DNA from: Astropecten irregularis
Taxonomy: Eukaryota > Echinodermata > Asteroidea > Paxillosida > Astropectinidae
NCBI GenBank assembly: GCA_963971285.1
Contig: OZ020254.1
Span: 14,662,932 to 14,726,931, forward strand
Reading direction: 5' to 3'
Length of the DNA stretch: 64,000 bases
The position numbers were made by a program, and so were the translations under genes. Within the stretch, counting starts at the first letter, position 1. Each line of letters begins with the position of its first letter. This document shows positions 1 through 11,068 of the stretch, piece after piece. The notes under the pieces are model-generated. The model did no database searches and was not told the origin of the DNA. It saw only the letters and a list, made by a program, of their open reading frames with translations.

Positions 1-508
1 GAGGACACGCCCCCATACAGCTGACCGCAGAGTGAGCCGTTTGACGTCCACTACAGTGACCCATCCACAATTCGCTGATCATCGGCATCGTGAACCCGAA
101 TCCCGCCCCACAGGATATAACGGACTCTGCAGCATCCAGTTCTTCAGTTGCCTGATGAAGGGTAGCAGTTCCAGCAGCCGAAACATCGCTACCAGCAACA
201 CGACATCGCGTGACTTCTTATTAAACTGAAAAGATCCAGTATTTTCCCAATTTCAGCATTTTTTTTTAATAGCATTTTTTTTTGGGTGGGGAGGGGCTAG
301 ACAAAATTTTTGGGGGGCTACAGACCCCCCCTCCCCCCGAACCGCACCTGATTAGAGTGTAATTGCTATCTCAATGGGCATCAATTAAGTTAAGGAATGT
401 AAAGCAAACATTTGTACAAGTTGATGATGCACATGCTCAGATATGGAGTGGCTTCAAGTGCAAACAAATTGGCAATCTATTTTTGCCATTGAAAAAGAGA
501 ATACTTGT
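1..508. other. Intronic/intergenic sequence without recognised gene
   Basis: No exon or known domain is seen. The stretch holds T-rich runs (about 260-285) and a C-rich block near 325-340 ending in GCACCTG. Such a block resembles the terminal part of a degraded interspersed repeat. The 65-residue open frame at 32-229 matches no family I know and lacks exon-like context. Confidence 0.6.
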
Positions 509-620
509 AATAATAATAATAATAATGGACACTTATAATGCGCCGGTATCCGCCAAGCATGACGCTCATGGCGCAAATCAATTATTATCCCTGGTCATTG
601 GGCCATAATTATAAATTTAA
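509..620 (+). repeat. Dispersed ~100-bp repeat, copy 1
   Basis: A short TAA trinucleotide run leads into a segment centred on GCGCCGGTATCCGCCAAGCA and ending near TGGTCATTGGGCC. The same segment is present in inverted orientation at 37982-38086, inside the GC-rich composite element. Both copies even conserve a chance peptide (NAPV-AKH-AHG). The GCGCC and GGCGC at its edges can pair. The family is not identified. Confidence 0.75.
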
Positions 621-2149
621 ATGGAACATTTTTGATGTTCTACACGTTTTTTCTAGAAGCAATAAAGAGAAACAGAAGGTATGAAAATTGTCATATATGG
701 AACTTGTGTGATATACTTGGAGTTAGGAGGGCCTGACGTTTTGATACTTTTTTGTTTGATACTTTAATGGACATTCCACTTGGTGCAGAGCCAGGCAAAA
801 AAAAAAGTCATGGTGATGGATTTTTTGTGTTACCTGAAAGCAATTAAGTACATTCTTGCCAATAAACTCCACTATTTTTTAGATTTTCAACCCTTATTTC
901 AAATCCCCAAAATATAAATTACAAAAATTTGGTTAAAGGTAATATCATACTTTGGTTTTTATCAAAGAAATACAGATTCATGGGCATAAGGGAAGACATC
1001 GAAATCTAACCCGCGGTTGGATCATGTGGTGCGCGGGCCCATGCAGGCCCTTCCTTTTGGAAAGTAAGCAATTCATTATCTACAGGTCAGTGAACATGCC
1101 CGCTTTCGTCACCAGTATATTCATGATCTGAGCTTGAGTTGGATCATGCTGGCCGAACAATGAACCAATTTGCAGCTGTGTAATCCCCAGCTAATCTGCT
1201 GCAAGTGGACAAAAGGATTGTGTTTGGAGTTTAAGAAGGGTTGGGGCTTTGAACAAACTAGAACAGCGAAGCTGTCATGGCTCGCTGCAGCCTTACCTGC
1301 AGTTACAAACATGATAGCAAACACCCATTTATCACACACACACACACCCATCCAAATAAAAATTCAACATTTTAAAACAATAGACAAAACTTCAATATTT
1401 TGAAACAATAGAAAAAACTTCAACATTTTCCATTTACAATAATAACAACATTATTTTGGACAACGCACCCATCAAAAAAAAAAATAGGGGTTCAAGCACA
1501 TACTAAAAAACTTTTCAAGCGGACGGCCGAACGGACCGACGGACGGATGGGACGAACGGTACTACTACATAGGCTTCGCTTTGCTTCGCAGCTCGCCAAA
1601 AAGTGTACCATCAATTTGAAAAATATACTAGGTACTGTATGTTTGACTGTTGTACTGAATTTTCATCATTTGCTGTCAAACGTTTCTAAATATTATTGGT
1701 AGTTTCTTGTTTATTTTTATTTAGATGCACGTGACGGTCGGCAGTAGCAATGTTTCAGCTTGGAAGAGTTATTTAGTCATTTTATCTCAGAGAAGGAAAA
1801 AGACTATTGACTACCTGCTGGCATAATTTTCATGCCGTTATAAAAAAAAAAAAAATTAGTTAATCCCCGGCCTATATACAAGATGCAAAATATACTGAGA
1901 ATTTATGGCAACTTAAGCAAGGCTTTGGTTTCAATTTGTCAGAATTGTTTTATGTTGTCTTTATTATGTTTTTTCCTTCATTAAATATTGCAGGTCGCAG
2001 AGAAAAGGGTCGGCCAAGTCCCTGGAAAAAATATTTTTATTTTCTCGATTGGGAATTGATTTTTTCTCGACCGGGAATTGTTGAGTGAAGAAAATAAATA
2101 CAGATCGCAAAGAAAATGGTATCACGTCCCAGGCTCAAAAATAAAAAGC
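621..2149. other. AT-rich non-coding stretch with repeat fragments
   Basis: No exon is recognised. Visible items are GGTAATATCATACTTTGG at about 939 (also at 56152), a short (CA)n run at 1332-1350, a CGGACGG-rich patch near 1519-1545, and several GCAGGTCGCAGA-type fragments around 1990-2115. The latter also begin the repeats at 2640 and 23959. Confidence 0.6.
984..1041 (+). repeat. Inverted repeat arm (pairs with 3246-3293)
   Basis: AGGGAAGACATCGAAATCTA followed by a GC-rich CGCGGGCCC end recurs in reverse complement at 3246-3293. The reverse copy runs from GGGCCCGC to TTAGATTTCGATGTCTTCCC. The two arms bracket about 2.2 kb. They could be the ends of a larger decayed element or two independent insertions in opposite orientation. 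Confidence 0.6.
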
Positions 2150-2515
2150 CGACAAAATGACTGCATGCACTCGATTATGTAGGCGATAGGCTAGTATAAA
2201 AATGGTCTTCACGTACGTCAGCTTCATCGCCAAACTTATTTCGCCCGGTGAGTCTGTTTGTAGCCCTGAATTTGACTTTTATCTTGTGTCATGGATTCCT
2301 AAATATACCTGACAATGACTCAGAAATGTACATTGTAGGCCCAACGGCGCAAGTTCTAAAAAGTTTGAGTAGTACGTACTGATTAGTTAACAACTTGACA
2401 TCATGCAACATTTTCAATAAATCAGTTTGGATCGTACGGTATATATCCAATAAAATCAATACTAATGTATTTCATTGTTGTTTTATAATAACAGATGACA
2501 AGCCGAAGTTGTCAA
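2150..2515 (+). repeat. Fragment of the 19.7-22.9 kb Harbinger-like element family
   Basis: Diverged copy of about 20197-21160. Shared landmarks in the same order are CTCGATTATGTA, GGTGAGT-GTTTGTAG, TCATGGATTCCTAAATAT, CCTGACAATGAC, TGTACATTGTA, CATCATGCAA, and CAGATGACAAGCCGAAGTTG. Both copies keep a GGTGAGT and a later CAG|ATGACAAG, which look like splice donor and acceptor of a transposon-borne transcript. Confidence 0.65.
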
Positions 2516-2639
2516 TGCAAATTTATTTGCATTTTATTTTGATCAACCAATGTATATGGGCCTACGCAACAGTGACGATCTAAAGTGAAAAGAATAAATT
2601 ATTACTTGTATTGAAAAAATAATGCATGTAGATGTATTT

Positions 2640-3245
2640 TAGTGAAAAAAAAAAAAAAATTTTGAGGAAAGAAAATAATGCAGGTCGCAGAAAAAAAAAA
2701 ATAGTCGGCCAAGTCACCGAACTCTGAAACAAATATCTTCTCCGCCGTGGACTGAAACTTGACCGATCTACTTTGAAACATCTCTATACCAGTCCTATGT
2801 ACACTACGCCTATACCTTTAGACATGCCTTGTACATGTACATCAAACCGAAAAACTTGTGAGGCCTACTATTATCCCTGAAAACTTCCCGACCTCCTGAA
2901 AAAAAATACAATTCCAGAACAAATTCCTGTTAATCTAAGAAAAAAGTGTCTCATGAAAAAATCCAAATCCCACTGGAGAAAAGTCCCGATCCTCTCGTAA
3001 AAAAATTGTCCCCTGAAAAATCCTGATCCTCTCGTAAAAAATTGTCCCCTAAAAAATCAAATCCCAGAAAAAAATTCATGATCCTCTCGTAAAAAATTGT
3101 CCCTTGAAAAATTCAATCCCTGAAAAAAAATCCCGATCCTTTCGTTAAAAAAATTGTCCCCTGAAAATCCAATCACAGAAAAAAATCACGATCCATTTGT
3201 AATAAATCCAGAGATACAGGGTTCCAGAGACTGGCCAGCCATGTG
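2640..3245 (+). repeat. Dispersed repeat with CCCGATCC-type degenerate minisatellite, copy 1
   Basis: A leader (GCAGGTCGCAGA, GAAACAAATATCTTCTCCGC, AGTCCTATG-ACACTA, CTTGTACATGTACATCA) precedes a degenerate tandem array. The array alternates purine runs with GATCCTCTCGTAAAAAATTG and CCCCTGAAAAATCCAATCCC. The same leader plus array occurs at 23959-24515, so leader and minisatellite move together as one element. Confidence 0.75.
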
Positions 3246-3293
3246 GGCCCGCAAGGTGGTTCAACAGCGTATTAGATTTCGATGTCTTCCCTA
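3246..3293 (-). repeat. Inverted repeat arm (pairs with 984-1041)
   Basis: Reverse-oriented partner of the arm at 984-1041. It is followed by an AAAAGATC-rich region (3380-3430) that resembles 56320-56420, so this end probably belongs to a dispersed family with further copies. Confidence 0.6.
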
Positions 3294-3470
3294 AATATCA
3301 AGACAGATACAGTAGCAGTCATCTGTGAAAATTTCAGTCCCACTTTGTGAGAAAACAGTGAAAAACGGCCACAGTATTTCTTAAGTCTTTTCTCTTTTAT
3401 TTTTGATCTTTTAAAAGATCAAAAAGATTTTCATTTAAAAACACATTTCCTTCAACCAAAAATAATAATA

Positions 3471-4553
3471 ACTAGAGATTGTGTCTCTTGAAAACAGAAC
3501 ACAAGGCTTTTCCGTTTTATGATTTTCAAATAAATTGTCAAAACCTTTTACACACAAAGACATTTGATTAAGATATTAAGCCTACTTTAAATATACTTGG
3601 TCATGTTTGTGTCAAAAAGAAAGACCTTGCCTAATATTAACCTTTGGTGAAAGAATCCTGATCATAGCTCTTACCACTTTAAAATGAGGAGCTACTTCCT
3701 GTTTGACCGGAAGTAGAGGTCACAGAGGTCTAGCAATGTGACACAAATGAAAGACCTTGCCTAACATTGACCTTTGGTGAAAGAATCATGATCAAAGCTC
3801 TAAACACTTTTAAATTAGGATCTACTTCCTGTTTGACCAGAAGTAGAGGTCACAGGGGTCAACCAATGTATCACAAAGAAAGACCTTGCCTAACAATCAC
3901 GTTTGGTGAAAGAATCATGATCCTAGCTCTTACCACTTTTAAATGAGGAGCTACTTCCTGTTTGACCGGAAGTAGAGGTCACAGAGGTCAAGCAATGTGT
4001 CACAAAGAAAGACCTTGCCTAACATTCACTTTTGGTGAAAGAATCATGATCCTAGCTCTTACCACTTTTAAATGAGGATCTACTTCCTGTTTGACCGGAA
4101 GTAGAGGTCACAGAGGTCAAGCAATGTGTCACAAAGAAAGACCTTGCCTAACATTCACTTTTGGTGAAAGAATCATGATCCTAGCTCTTACCACTTTTAA
4201 ATGAGGAGCTACTTCCTGTTTGACCGGAAGTAGAGGTCACAGAGGTCAAGCAATGTGTCACAAAGAAAAAACCTGCCTAACAATCACTTTTGGTAAAAGA
4301 ATCAACTTTATATCTCAAACTGTTGAATTTTTGTTGATTTTTAAAGATTTTGATGATTAAATTCAAATCCCTTGTCACATGACCTCTGATGACGTCATGA
4401 TGATGAAAAGTTTCGGGAGACAACTACCCCATATGGACTTCCTTCAGACCAAGTTTGGTTAAAATCGGCTGCTAAAAAATGACCAAAGTGCCGCAGACAA
4501 AATTTGTGTACAAAGTCAATACAAATTGAGGAGAAGAAGAAGAAAAAAGAAAA
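3471..4553 (+). mobile_element. Helentron/HINE-like non-autonomous element, unit a
   Basis: Begins ACTAGAGATTGTGTC, then AACAGAACACAAGGCTTTTCCG. About five 129-bp monomers follow; GACCGGAAGTAG recurs at 3964, 4093 and 4222, exactly 129 bp apart. The tail runs through CTGATGACGTCATGATGA, CAGACCAAGTTTGGTTAAAA and a GAAGAAGAAG run. The 3' hairpin seen in sister units is absent, because unit b starts directly after the purine run. No coding capacity is seen. Assignment to Helentron-derived elements rests on architecture (5' subterminal motif, central tandem repeat, 3' hairpin in sisters), not on a database match. Confidence 0.6.
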
Positions 4554-5584
4554 ACTAGAAATTGTGTCTGTTGAAAACAGAACACAAGGCTTTTCCGTTT
4601 CCGCTTTTATTGGAAAAAAGTCATAACCTTATACACACAAAGACATTTGATTATGATCTAATGTTTTATACCTTTGAAGTGTGCACCTTTAATCATAAAC
4701 TCACGTGAATTGGTCATATTTGTGTCACAAAGAAAGACCTTGCCTAACATATTGACTTTTAGCAAAATAATCATGATCCAAGCTCTGACCACTTTTAAAT
4801 CAGAAGCTATTTCCAGTTTGACCGGAAGTAGAGGTTGCAAAGGTCAAATAATGCGTCACAATGAAAGACCCTGTCTTACATTGACTTTAGGTGAAAAAAT
4901 CATAATCCTAGCTCTTATTCCTTTTAAATGAGGAGCCACTTCCTGTTTGACCGGAAGTAGAGGTCACAGAGGTCAAGCAATGTAATACAAATGAAAGACC
5001 TAGCCTAACATTGACCTTTGCTGAAAGAATCATGATCATAGCTCTTACCACTTTTAAATGAGGACCTACTTCCTATTTGACCGGAAGTAGAGGTCACAGA
5101 GGTCAAGCAATGTAATACATATGAAAGACCTTGCCTAACATTGACCTTTGGTGAAAGAATCATGATCATAGCTCTTACCACTTTTAAATGAGGAGCTACT
5201 TCCTGTTTGACCGGAAGTAGAGGTCACAGAGGTCAAGCAATGTGTCACAAAGAAAGACCCTGCCTAACAATCACTTTTGGTGAAAGAATCAACTTAATAT
5301 CTCAAACCGTTGATTTTTTGTTGATTTTTAAAGATTTTGATTTTCAAATTTGAATTGCTTGTCACATGACACCTGATGACGTCATGACGACGAAAAGTTT
5401 CGGGAGACAACTTCCCTACATGGACTTCCTTCAGACCAACTTTGGTTAAAATCGGCTATTAAAAAATGACTGAAGTGCCGCAGACAAAATTCGTGTACAA
5501 AGTCAATACAAATTGAGGAGAAGAAGAAGAAAAAAAAAAAACAGAACAAAAACAATACCTTTTCCGTTGAACACGGAAAAGCCA
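4554..5584 (+). mobile_element. Helentron/HINE-like element, unit b
   Basis: Starts ACTAGAAATTGTGTCTG directly after unit a. It carries four 129-bp monomers (GGAAGTAG near 4824, 4954, 5083 and 5212) and the conserved tail. The 3' end has a hairpin, CTTTTCCGT-TGAAC-ACGGAAAAG, followed by CCA. The hairpin arm equals the GGCTTTTCCG motif near the 5' end of each unit. No protein is encoded. Confidence 0.65.
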
Positions 5585-7683
5585 ACTAGAGTTTATGGCT
5601 GTTTGAAACAGCACATAAGGCTTTTCCGCATATTGTGTCATTAGTAGGGCTGTGCATTCACGGGTAATTTTGGACCCGAGTACCCTTTGCCCAAACGGAA
5701 GGGTACCCGGGTACCCGCGATATAATATAAAACATAAGAAATTAAGAACTCGAAGTATGTTGCGTAATGGCCGTTGGTGAGTACCGTATCGGGGCTCCGA
5801 GCCAGGCGTGCTAAAAAATTACCAGACCTTCCCCAAAACACCCCGACCTTTAGCGGATTTCGGCTATTTTTAGGGGTGCCGAATTTTAGTTTACGCTATT
5901 TCTACTGACATGACAGGCCAAGCAAAAGTTAGCGTGATCTTTTTTCCGACATCGAACACCGACATCAAACACGATGTATGCATTGTCAAGGTTGTTATTT
6001 CGTTGCGTGTTCCCCGTAAAATATTCTGACCACCCCGTAAATCGCATTTTCCTGATCAGCTAAATCTTACTTGAATTTCAGTCGGTAATTTTGTCCAGTT
6101 GGCCAATTAGAAGAAACACACTTTTCACGTACATGTGCTAGATCTTAAGAAATAACGTGAAAAAAATTACTAGGGCGACAAACGCATTATTAAGACGAAA
6201 TCACGATGCATTGTGCACATGGTCAGCATGGTAATCCCGAATGTTCCATGACTGGTATCCGCCCCACACACGGCCACGCGTAATAGCCACGATGTCAAAA
6301 CAACGTGCACCAGTCTCGACCACGTGTGGGCAGGAAGACTACATACTGTATATACACCGTACGTACTGTGTGTGTGCACGGTGTGGGCTCGGTCGGTTCC
6401 AATGATCTGCCGTACGCGGTAGGATTTTTGGTCGGTACATGTAGGCCTACATCGCGGCCGGGGTGCGTCGCGTTGTCGGGTACCGTAGATCGCGGCCGGA
6501 CTGCGTCGATATTAATTGTGGCTCGCTGCCGGCTTCGGTACAGATTTGCGGTAAATAATCTGCTTTTGACATTGCAAAAAACTACCAATTTTGCAGGTCA
6601 GTGATGTATTATATGAAAAAGGGCATCATGGTTGTTATTTTTTTACGGGTAATAGAATCGAAAAAATGGAGCCGGGTACTCGATAGTTTCGGTCGGGTTT
6701 CAAGTACCCGGGTAGAACGCACAGCCCTAGTCATTAGAATTGTGTCATTAGAAAGAACTTCCATTACATTGACATTTGGCGAAAGAATCATGATCAAAGC
6801 TCTTACCACTTTAAAATGACAAGCTACTTCCTGTTTGACCGGAAGTAGAGGTCACAGAGGTCAAGCTATGTGTCACAAAGAAAGATCTTGCCTAACATTG
6901 ATATTATTTTAGTGAAAGAATCATGATTTTAGCTCTTACCACTTTTAAATGAGGAGCAACTTCCGGTTTGACCGGAAGTAAAGGTCACCGAGGTCAAGTT
7001 ATGTCTCACAAAGAAAGATCTTGCATAACATTGATACTTAGTGAAAGAATCATGATCCTAGCTCTAAACACTTTTAAATGAGGAGCAACTTCCGTTATAA
7101 CCGGAAGTAAAGGTCACCGAGGTCAACTTATGTATCACAATGAAAGACCTTGCCTAACATTGACTTTTGGTGAAAGAATCATGATCCTAGCTCTTACCAC
7201 TTTTAAATGAGGAGCTACTTCCTGTTTGACCGGAAGTAGAGGTCACAGGGGTCAACCAATGTGTCACAAAGAAAGACCTTACCTAACATTCACTTTTGGT
7301 GAAAGAATCATGATCCAAGCTCTTAACACTTTTAAATGAGGAGCTACTTCCTGTTTGACCGGAAGCAGAGGTCACAGAGGTCAACCAATGTGTCACATAG
7401 AAAGACCCTACCTAACATTGACATTTAGCGAAGGAATCAATCTAATATCTCAAACGGTTGATTTTTTGTTGATTTTTGAATATTTTGATTATTAAATTCA
7501 AATCGCTTGTCACGTGACACCTGATGACGTCATTATGATGAAAAGTTTCGGGAGACAACTACCCTATATGGACTTCCTTCAGACCAAGTTTGGTTAAGAT
7601 TGACTGTTTAAAAATTACAAAAGTGGCTCTGAGAATACCCCCGTGCTTTGTCTATGGGTTTTTGGCGACAAAAAGAAGAAGAA
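5585..7683 (+). mobile_element. Helentron/HINE-like element, unit c, split by a hAT insertion
   Basis: Starts ACTAGAGTTTATGGC with AACAGCACATAAGGCTTTTCCGCAT, the second head variant. It is interrupted at 5645-6729 by a hAT element flanked by GTCATTAG. It resumes at 6738 with about five monomers and the CTGATGACGTCA tail, ending in AAAAAGAAGAAGAA before ACTAGAG of unit d. The insertion postdates the element. Confidence 0.6.
5645..6729. mobile_element. Non-autonomous hAT transposon with 8-bp target duplication
   Basis: Ends are TAGGGCTGTGCATTC and GAACGCACAGCCCTA, an imperfect terminal inverted repeat extended by TACCCGGGTAC-rich sequence. It is flanked on both sides by GTCATTAG (5637-5644 and 6730-6737). 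An 8-bp duplication and a TAGGGCTGTGC terminus are hallmarks of the hAT superfamily. The 1085-bp interior has no transposase; open frames up to 99 residues are unremarkable. Positions 6010-6310 resemble 42664-42890, pointing to a related copy there. Confidence 0.88.
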
Positions 7684-8066
7684 ACTAGAGTTTATGGCTG
7701 TTGAAAACAGCACATATGGCTTTTCCGCATACGATAATTATTATAAATTAATATTATAAAATATTATACAAATAACTAGAAATGGATCCCTCATATGGAC
7801 AAATCATGATCCTAGCTCACATACACAGGTCAATTAATGTGTCACAAAGAAAGACCGTGCCTAATATTCACTTTTGGTGAAAGAATCAACTTTCTATTTC
7901 AAACCCTTGTTTGATTTTTGAAGAATTTGATTATTAAATTCAAATCGCTTGTAATTTGACACCTGATGACGTCATGATGACCCTAAAAGGACATACTTCA
8001 GACCAAGTTAAAATCGGCTGTTTAAATCTACGATTAAGTCTGTGGATCATTGCAATTGTTTGCATG
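7684..8066 (+). mobile_element. Helentron/HINE-like element, unit d (collapsed)
   Basis: Head ACTAGAGTTTATGGCTGTTG and GGCTTTTCCGCATACG are followed by a degenerate body. The 129-bp array is missing; only TGTGTCACAAAGAAAGACC and CACTTTTGGTGAAAGAATCA fragments remain. The CTGATGACGTCATGATGA tail is short. It abuts the 19-bp minisatellite at 8097. Confidence 0.55.
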
Positions 8067-8096
8067 CAATATAAATCATGCTCTCAAAAACCTTTT

Positions 8097-8665
8097 TTCG
8101 AAAACATTACGTCAACTCACAAACATTGCGTCAACTCGCAAACATTGCTTCAACTCGCAAACAATACGTTGACAACTCGGAAACATTGCGTCAACTAGCA
8201 AACATTACGTCAACTCGCAAACATTGCGTTAACTCGCAAACATTACGTCAACTCGCAAACATTTCATCAACTCGCAAACATTGCATCAACTCGCACACAT
8301 TATGTCAACTCGCAAACATTACGTCAACTCGCAAACATTACGTCAACTCGCAAGCATTACGTTAACTCGCAAACATTACGTCAACTGGCAAACATTACGT
8401 CAACTCGCAAACATTACGTCAACTTGCAAACATTACGTCAACTCGCAAACATTTTGTGAATAATTCTGAACGCACACACTCGCACACATCAACTCGCACA
8501 CATTGTGTCAACTCGCAAACATTACGTCAACTCGCAAACATTACGTCAACTGGCAAACATTACGTTAACTCGCAAACATTACGTCAACTGGCAAACATTA
8601 CGTCAACTCGCAAACCTTACGTCAACTTGCAAACATTACGTCAACTCGCAAACATTTTGTGAATA
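8097..8665 (+). repeat. 19-bp minisatellite (CATTACGTCAACTCGCAAA)n
   Basis: Roughly 28 copies of a 19-bp unit. A break at about 8455-8500 reads TTTTGTGAATAATTCTGAA and recurs at the array end (about 8652-8671), so a longer block was itself duplicated. Point variants (GCG/ACG, CTCG/CTGG) are scattered among units. Overlapping open frames of 60-95 residues arise only from the repeat and are not taken as genes. It lies in the large intron downstream of the last ferlin exon seen. Confidence 0.92.
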
Positions 8666-9439
8666 ATTCTGAAAAGTCAACACTCAACAGACATATGGAT
8701 TCGACAATGAACATGTAAGTTTTACATACTGTAAACAATGTTTTAAACATGTTTTGGGAAATTGAGTCAATCGAGCATCACATCGTATGTTTTACTATGA
8801 TCATTATTTTCATGTCAATCGGGTAGCGTGGGTAAGATTGAAAAATTTATAAAAGATTAAGTGATGAAGTTGTCATGACTTCTTTATTAATCGCCAACTT
8901 CTCTTTCCCAAACCTACTAATTTTCGAGGCGATCGGCCGTTCCTTCTATGTGTTATTACAATTGTTTGAAAATGATATAAAAAAGACGTACGTGCTTTGT
9001 CTATGAGGAAAAATATAGTTTTGAGTCAACGGTCAATCGGACATCACGTCCCGGCCCAAGGCCCAGTGCGTAGGCCACGCCATCGGGCCGCCAGCGGCTC
9101 AGCAGCGGCGCCCATCCACCGACCGTGGTCTGCCGGTGCATTGTGGTTGCCACTATGAAACGGCCGTGTAAATACCACCGCGTGCACAAACAATTGTCGT
9201 CCAGCCGAGGTCGGGCCGATGGGGGACCGACACTGACTGTATTTTGCCTATAAAAAGGCCTACTGAATAAAATATTTTTACAAAATTATATCAAGAACAT
9301 GAAATCACTCTGATGACAATTTAGTCTAGGGGAAATGGCGTGATATAATTCGATTTGTTCATGTGTAAAACATATCATTATTGCCACGTACAAAAAAAAC
9401 AAATTATGGATCATTGCACTTTTCCATACAACTCTTCCC
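8666..9439. other. Intronic sequence with weak repeat similarity
   Basis: The part at 8696-8880 (GGGAAATTGAGTCAATCGAGCA, then ATAAAAGATTAAGTGATG) is a diverged relative of 9705-9830 and 59670-59800. The remainder contains a GC-richer patch at 9035-9240 without an open frame or domain I recognise. Confidence 0.5.
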
Positions 9440-9816
9440 AAGTATTAACTTGTACATGTATAGCTAATATTAACGCGACCCATAAAATGACGTACAATAC
9501 GGCAACCTACATCGATAGCATTTCGATATTTGGTGCTGGTATTTAACGATATATAAAAAGTCTTACATGAAAATGTGTATGGGAAGATTATAAACGAAGT
9601 TTTGATCGAGTCACGCAATCCGCGGACATTACTGTATTGTGAATGCCATACACACACAGTGCAGTCAAATACGTACGTACAGTGTAGTGTTCGTGTATGA
9701 GGGAGAGTTGAGTCATTCGAGCATCATATGTTTTGTACATGACCCTATTGTCACGTAATATGTGTACAAAATTAACGGGCTGTGAGAAATATTTAAAAAT
9801 TCATATAAAATCAAGT
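9440..9816 (+). repeat. Dispersed repeat (second copy 59455-59800)
   Basis: Matches 59455-59800 through CAACCTACATCG-TAGCATTTCGAT, TTTGGTGCTGGTATT, GAGTCACGCAAT, and GAGAAATATTTAAAAATTCA followed by TATAAAATCAAG. Here it runs directly into the CRE-bearing tail of the Helentron-like family. At 59.5 kb it lies inside the second family, another hint that the two families share modules. Confidence 0.7.
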
Positions 9817-10117
9817 AATGACGTCATGATGATGAAAAGTTTCGGGAGACAACTACCCTATATGGACTTTCCTCAGACCAAGTTTGGTTGAAATCGGCTG
9901 TTTAAAAATGACAAAAGTGCCACCGAGAAAAAGTCTATGGTAACTCAAGCGACATGAAGAGGAAGAGGAAGAAGAAAGAAAAAAAAACAGAACAGAAATA
10001 AAGGCTTTTCGCTTCCGCGAAAAAGCCAAAAAATGAAAAAAACAGAACAAAAACAAAGGCTTTTCGCTTCCGCGAAAAAGCCAAAAAACAGAACAAAAGT
10101 AATACCTTTTAAAGCCA
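9817..10117 (+). mobile_element. Helentron/HINE-like element, unit e (3' part only)
   Basis: Contains only the tail (GACGTCATGATGATGAAAAG, CAGACCAAGTTTGG) and a duplicated 3' hairpin: GGCTTTTCGCTTCCGCGAAAAAGCC-type hairpins at about 10003 and 10060. Head and monomers are absent. Unit f follows immediately at ACTAG (10118). Confidence 0.6.
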
Positions 10118-11068
10118 ACTAGACATCTATGGCTGTTGCAAACAGCACATAGGGCTTTTCCGCATATGATATTATAAATTGAATTACAAATATAAACTAT
10201 TATACAAAGAAAGGGATCCCTTAATGGACAATTGAAAAAAAGAATCATGATCCTAGATCTTACCACTTTGGAATGAGGAGCTACATGTACTTCCTGTTTG
10301 ACCGGAAGTAGAGGTCACAGAGGTCAAGCATTGTGTCACAAAGAAAGACCTTGCCTAACATTCACTTTTGGTGAAAGAATCATAATCCAAGCTCTTACCA
10401 CTTTTAAATGAGGATCTACTTCCTGTTTGACCGGAAGTAGAGGTCACAGAGGTCAAGCAATGTGTCACAAAGAAAGACCTTGCCTAACAATTTCACTTTT
10501 GGTGAAAGAATCATGATCCTAGCTCTTACCACTTTTAAATGAGGAGCTACTTCCTGTTTGACCGGAAGTAGAGGTCACAGAGGTCAAGCAATGTGTCACA
10601 AAGAAAGACCTTGCCTAACATTCACTTTTGGTGAAAGAATCACGATCCTAGCTCTTACCACTTTTAAATGAGGAGCTACTTCCTGTTTGACCGGAAGTAG
10701 AGGTCACAGAGGTCAAGCAATGTGTCACAAAGAAAGACCCTGCCTAACAATCACTTTTGGTAAAAGAATCAACTTTATATCTCAAACTGTTGAATTTTTG
10801 TTGATTTTTAAAGATTTTGATGATTAAATTCAAATCCCTTGTCACATGACCTCTGATGACGTCATGATGATGAAAAAATCGGGAGACAACTACCCAATAT
10901 GGACTTCCTTCAGACCAAGTTTGGTTAAAATCGGCTGCTAAAAAATGACCAAAGTGCCGCAGACAAAATTTGTGTACAAAGTCAATACAAATTGAGGAGA
11001 AGAAGAAGAAAAAAGAAAAAAAAACAGAACAAAAGTAATACCTTTTCCGATCACAATCGGAAAAGCCA
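10118..11068 (+). mobile_element. Helentron/HINE-like element, unit f
   Basis: Head ACTAGACATCTATGGCTG with GGGCTTTTCCGCAT, AT-rich spacer, and AAAGGGATCCCTTAATGG. Four 129-bp monomers follow (GACCGGAAG near 10299, 10429, 10559 and 10688), then the tail and a 3' hairpin CTTTTCCGAT-CACA-ATCGGAAAAG followed by CCA. No coding frame is seen. Confidence 0.65.

Noticed and set aside
1121-1403. Frames of 76-77 residues on both strands near a CA repeat
   Set aside because: Both strands are open by chance, the CA microsatellite contributes to both, and there is no ferlin C2F/C2G similarity.
8078-8662. Overlapping plus frames encoding TLRQLANITSTRKHYVNSQ repeats
   Set aside because: Several frames are open over the same 19-bp tandem repeat. 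The frame changes with array slippage and there is no start or splice context.
8097-8665. CRISPR-like array
   Set aside because: Units are contiguous without unique spacers, and the context is a eukaryotic intron. It is a simple minisatellite.
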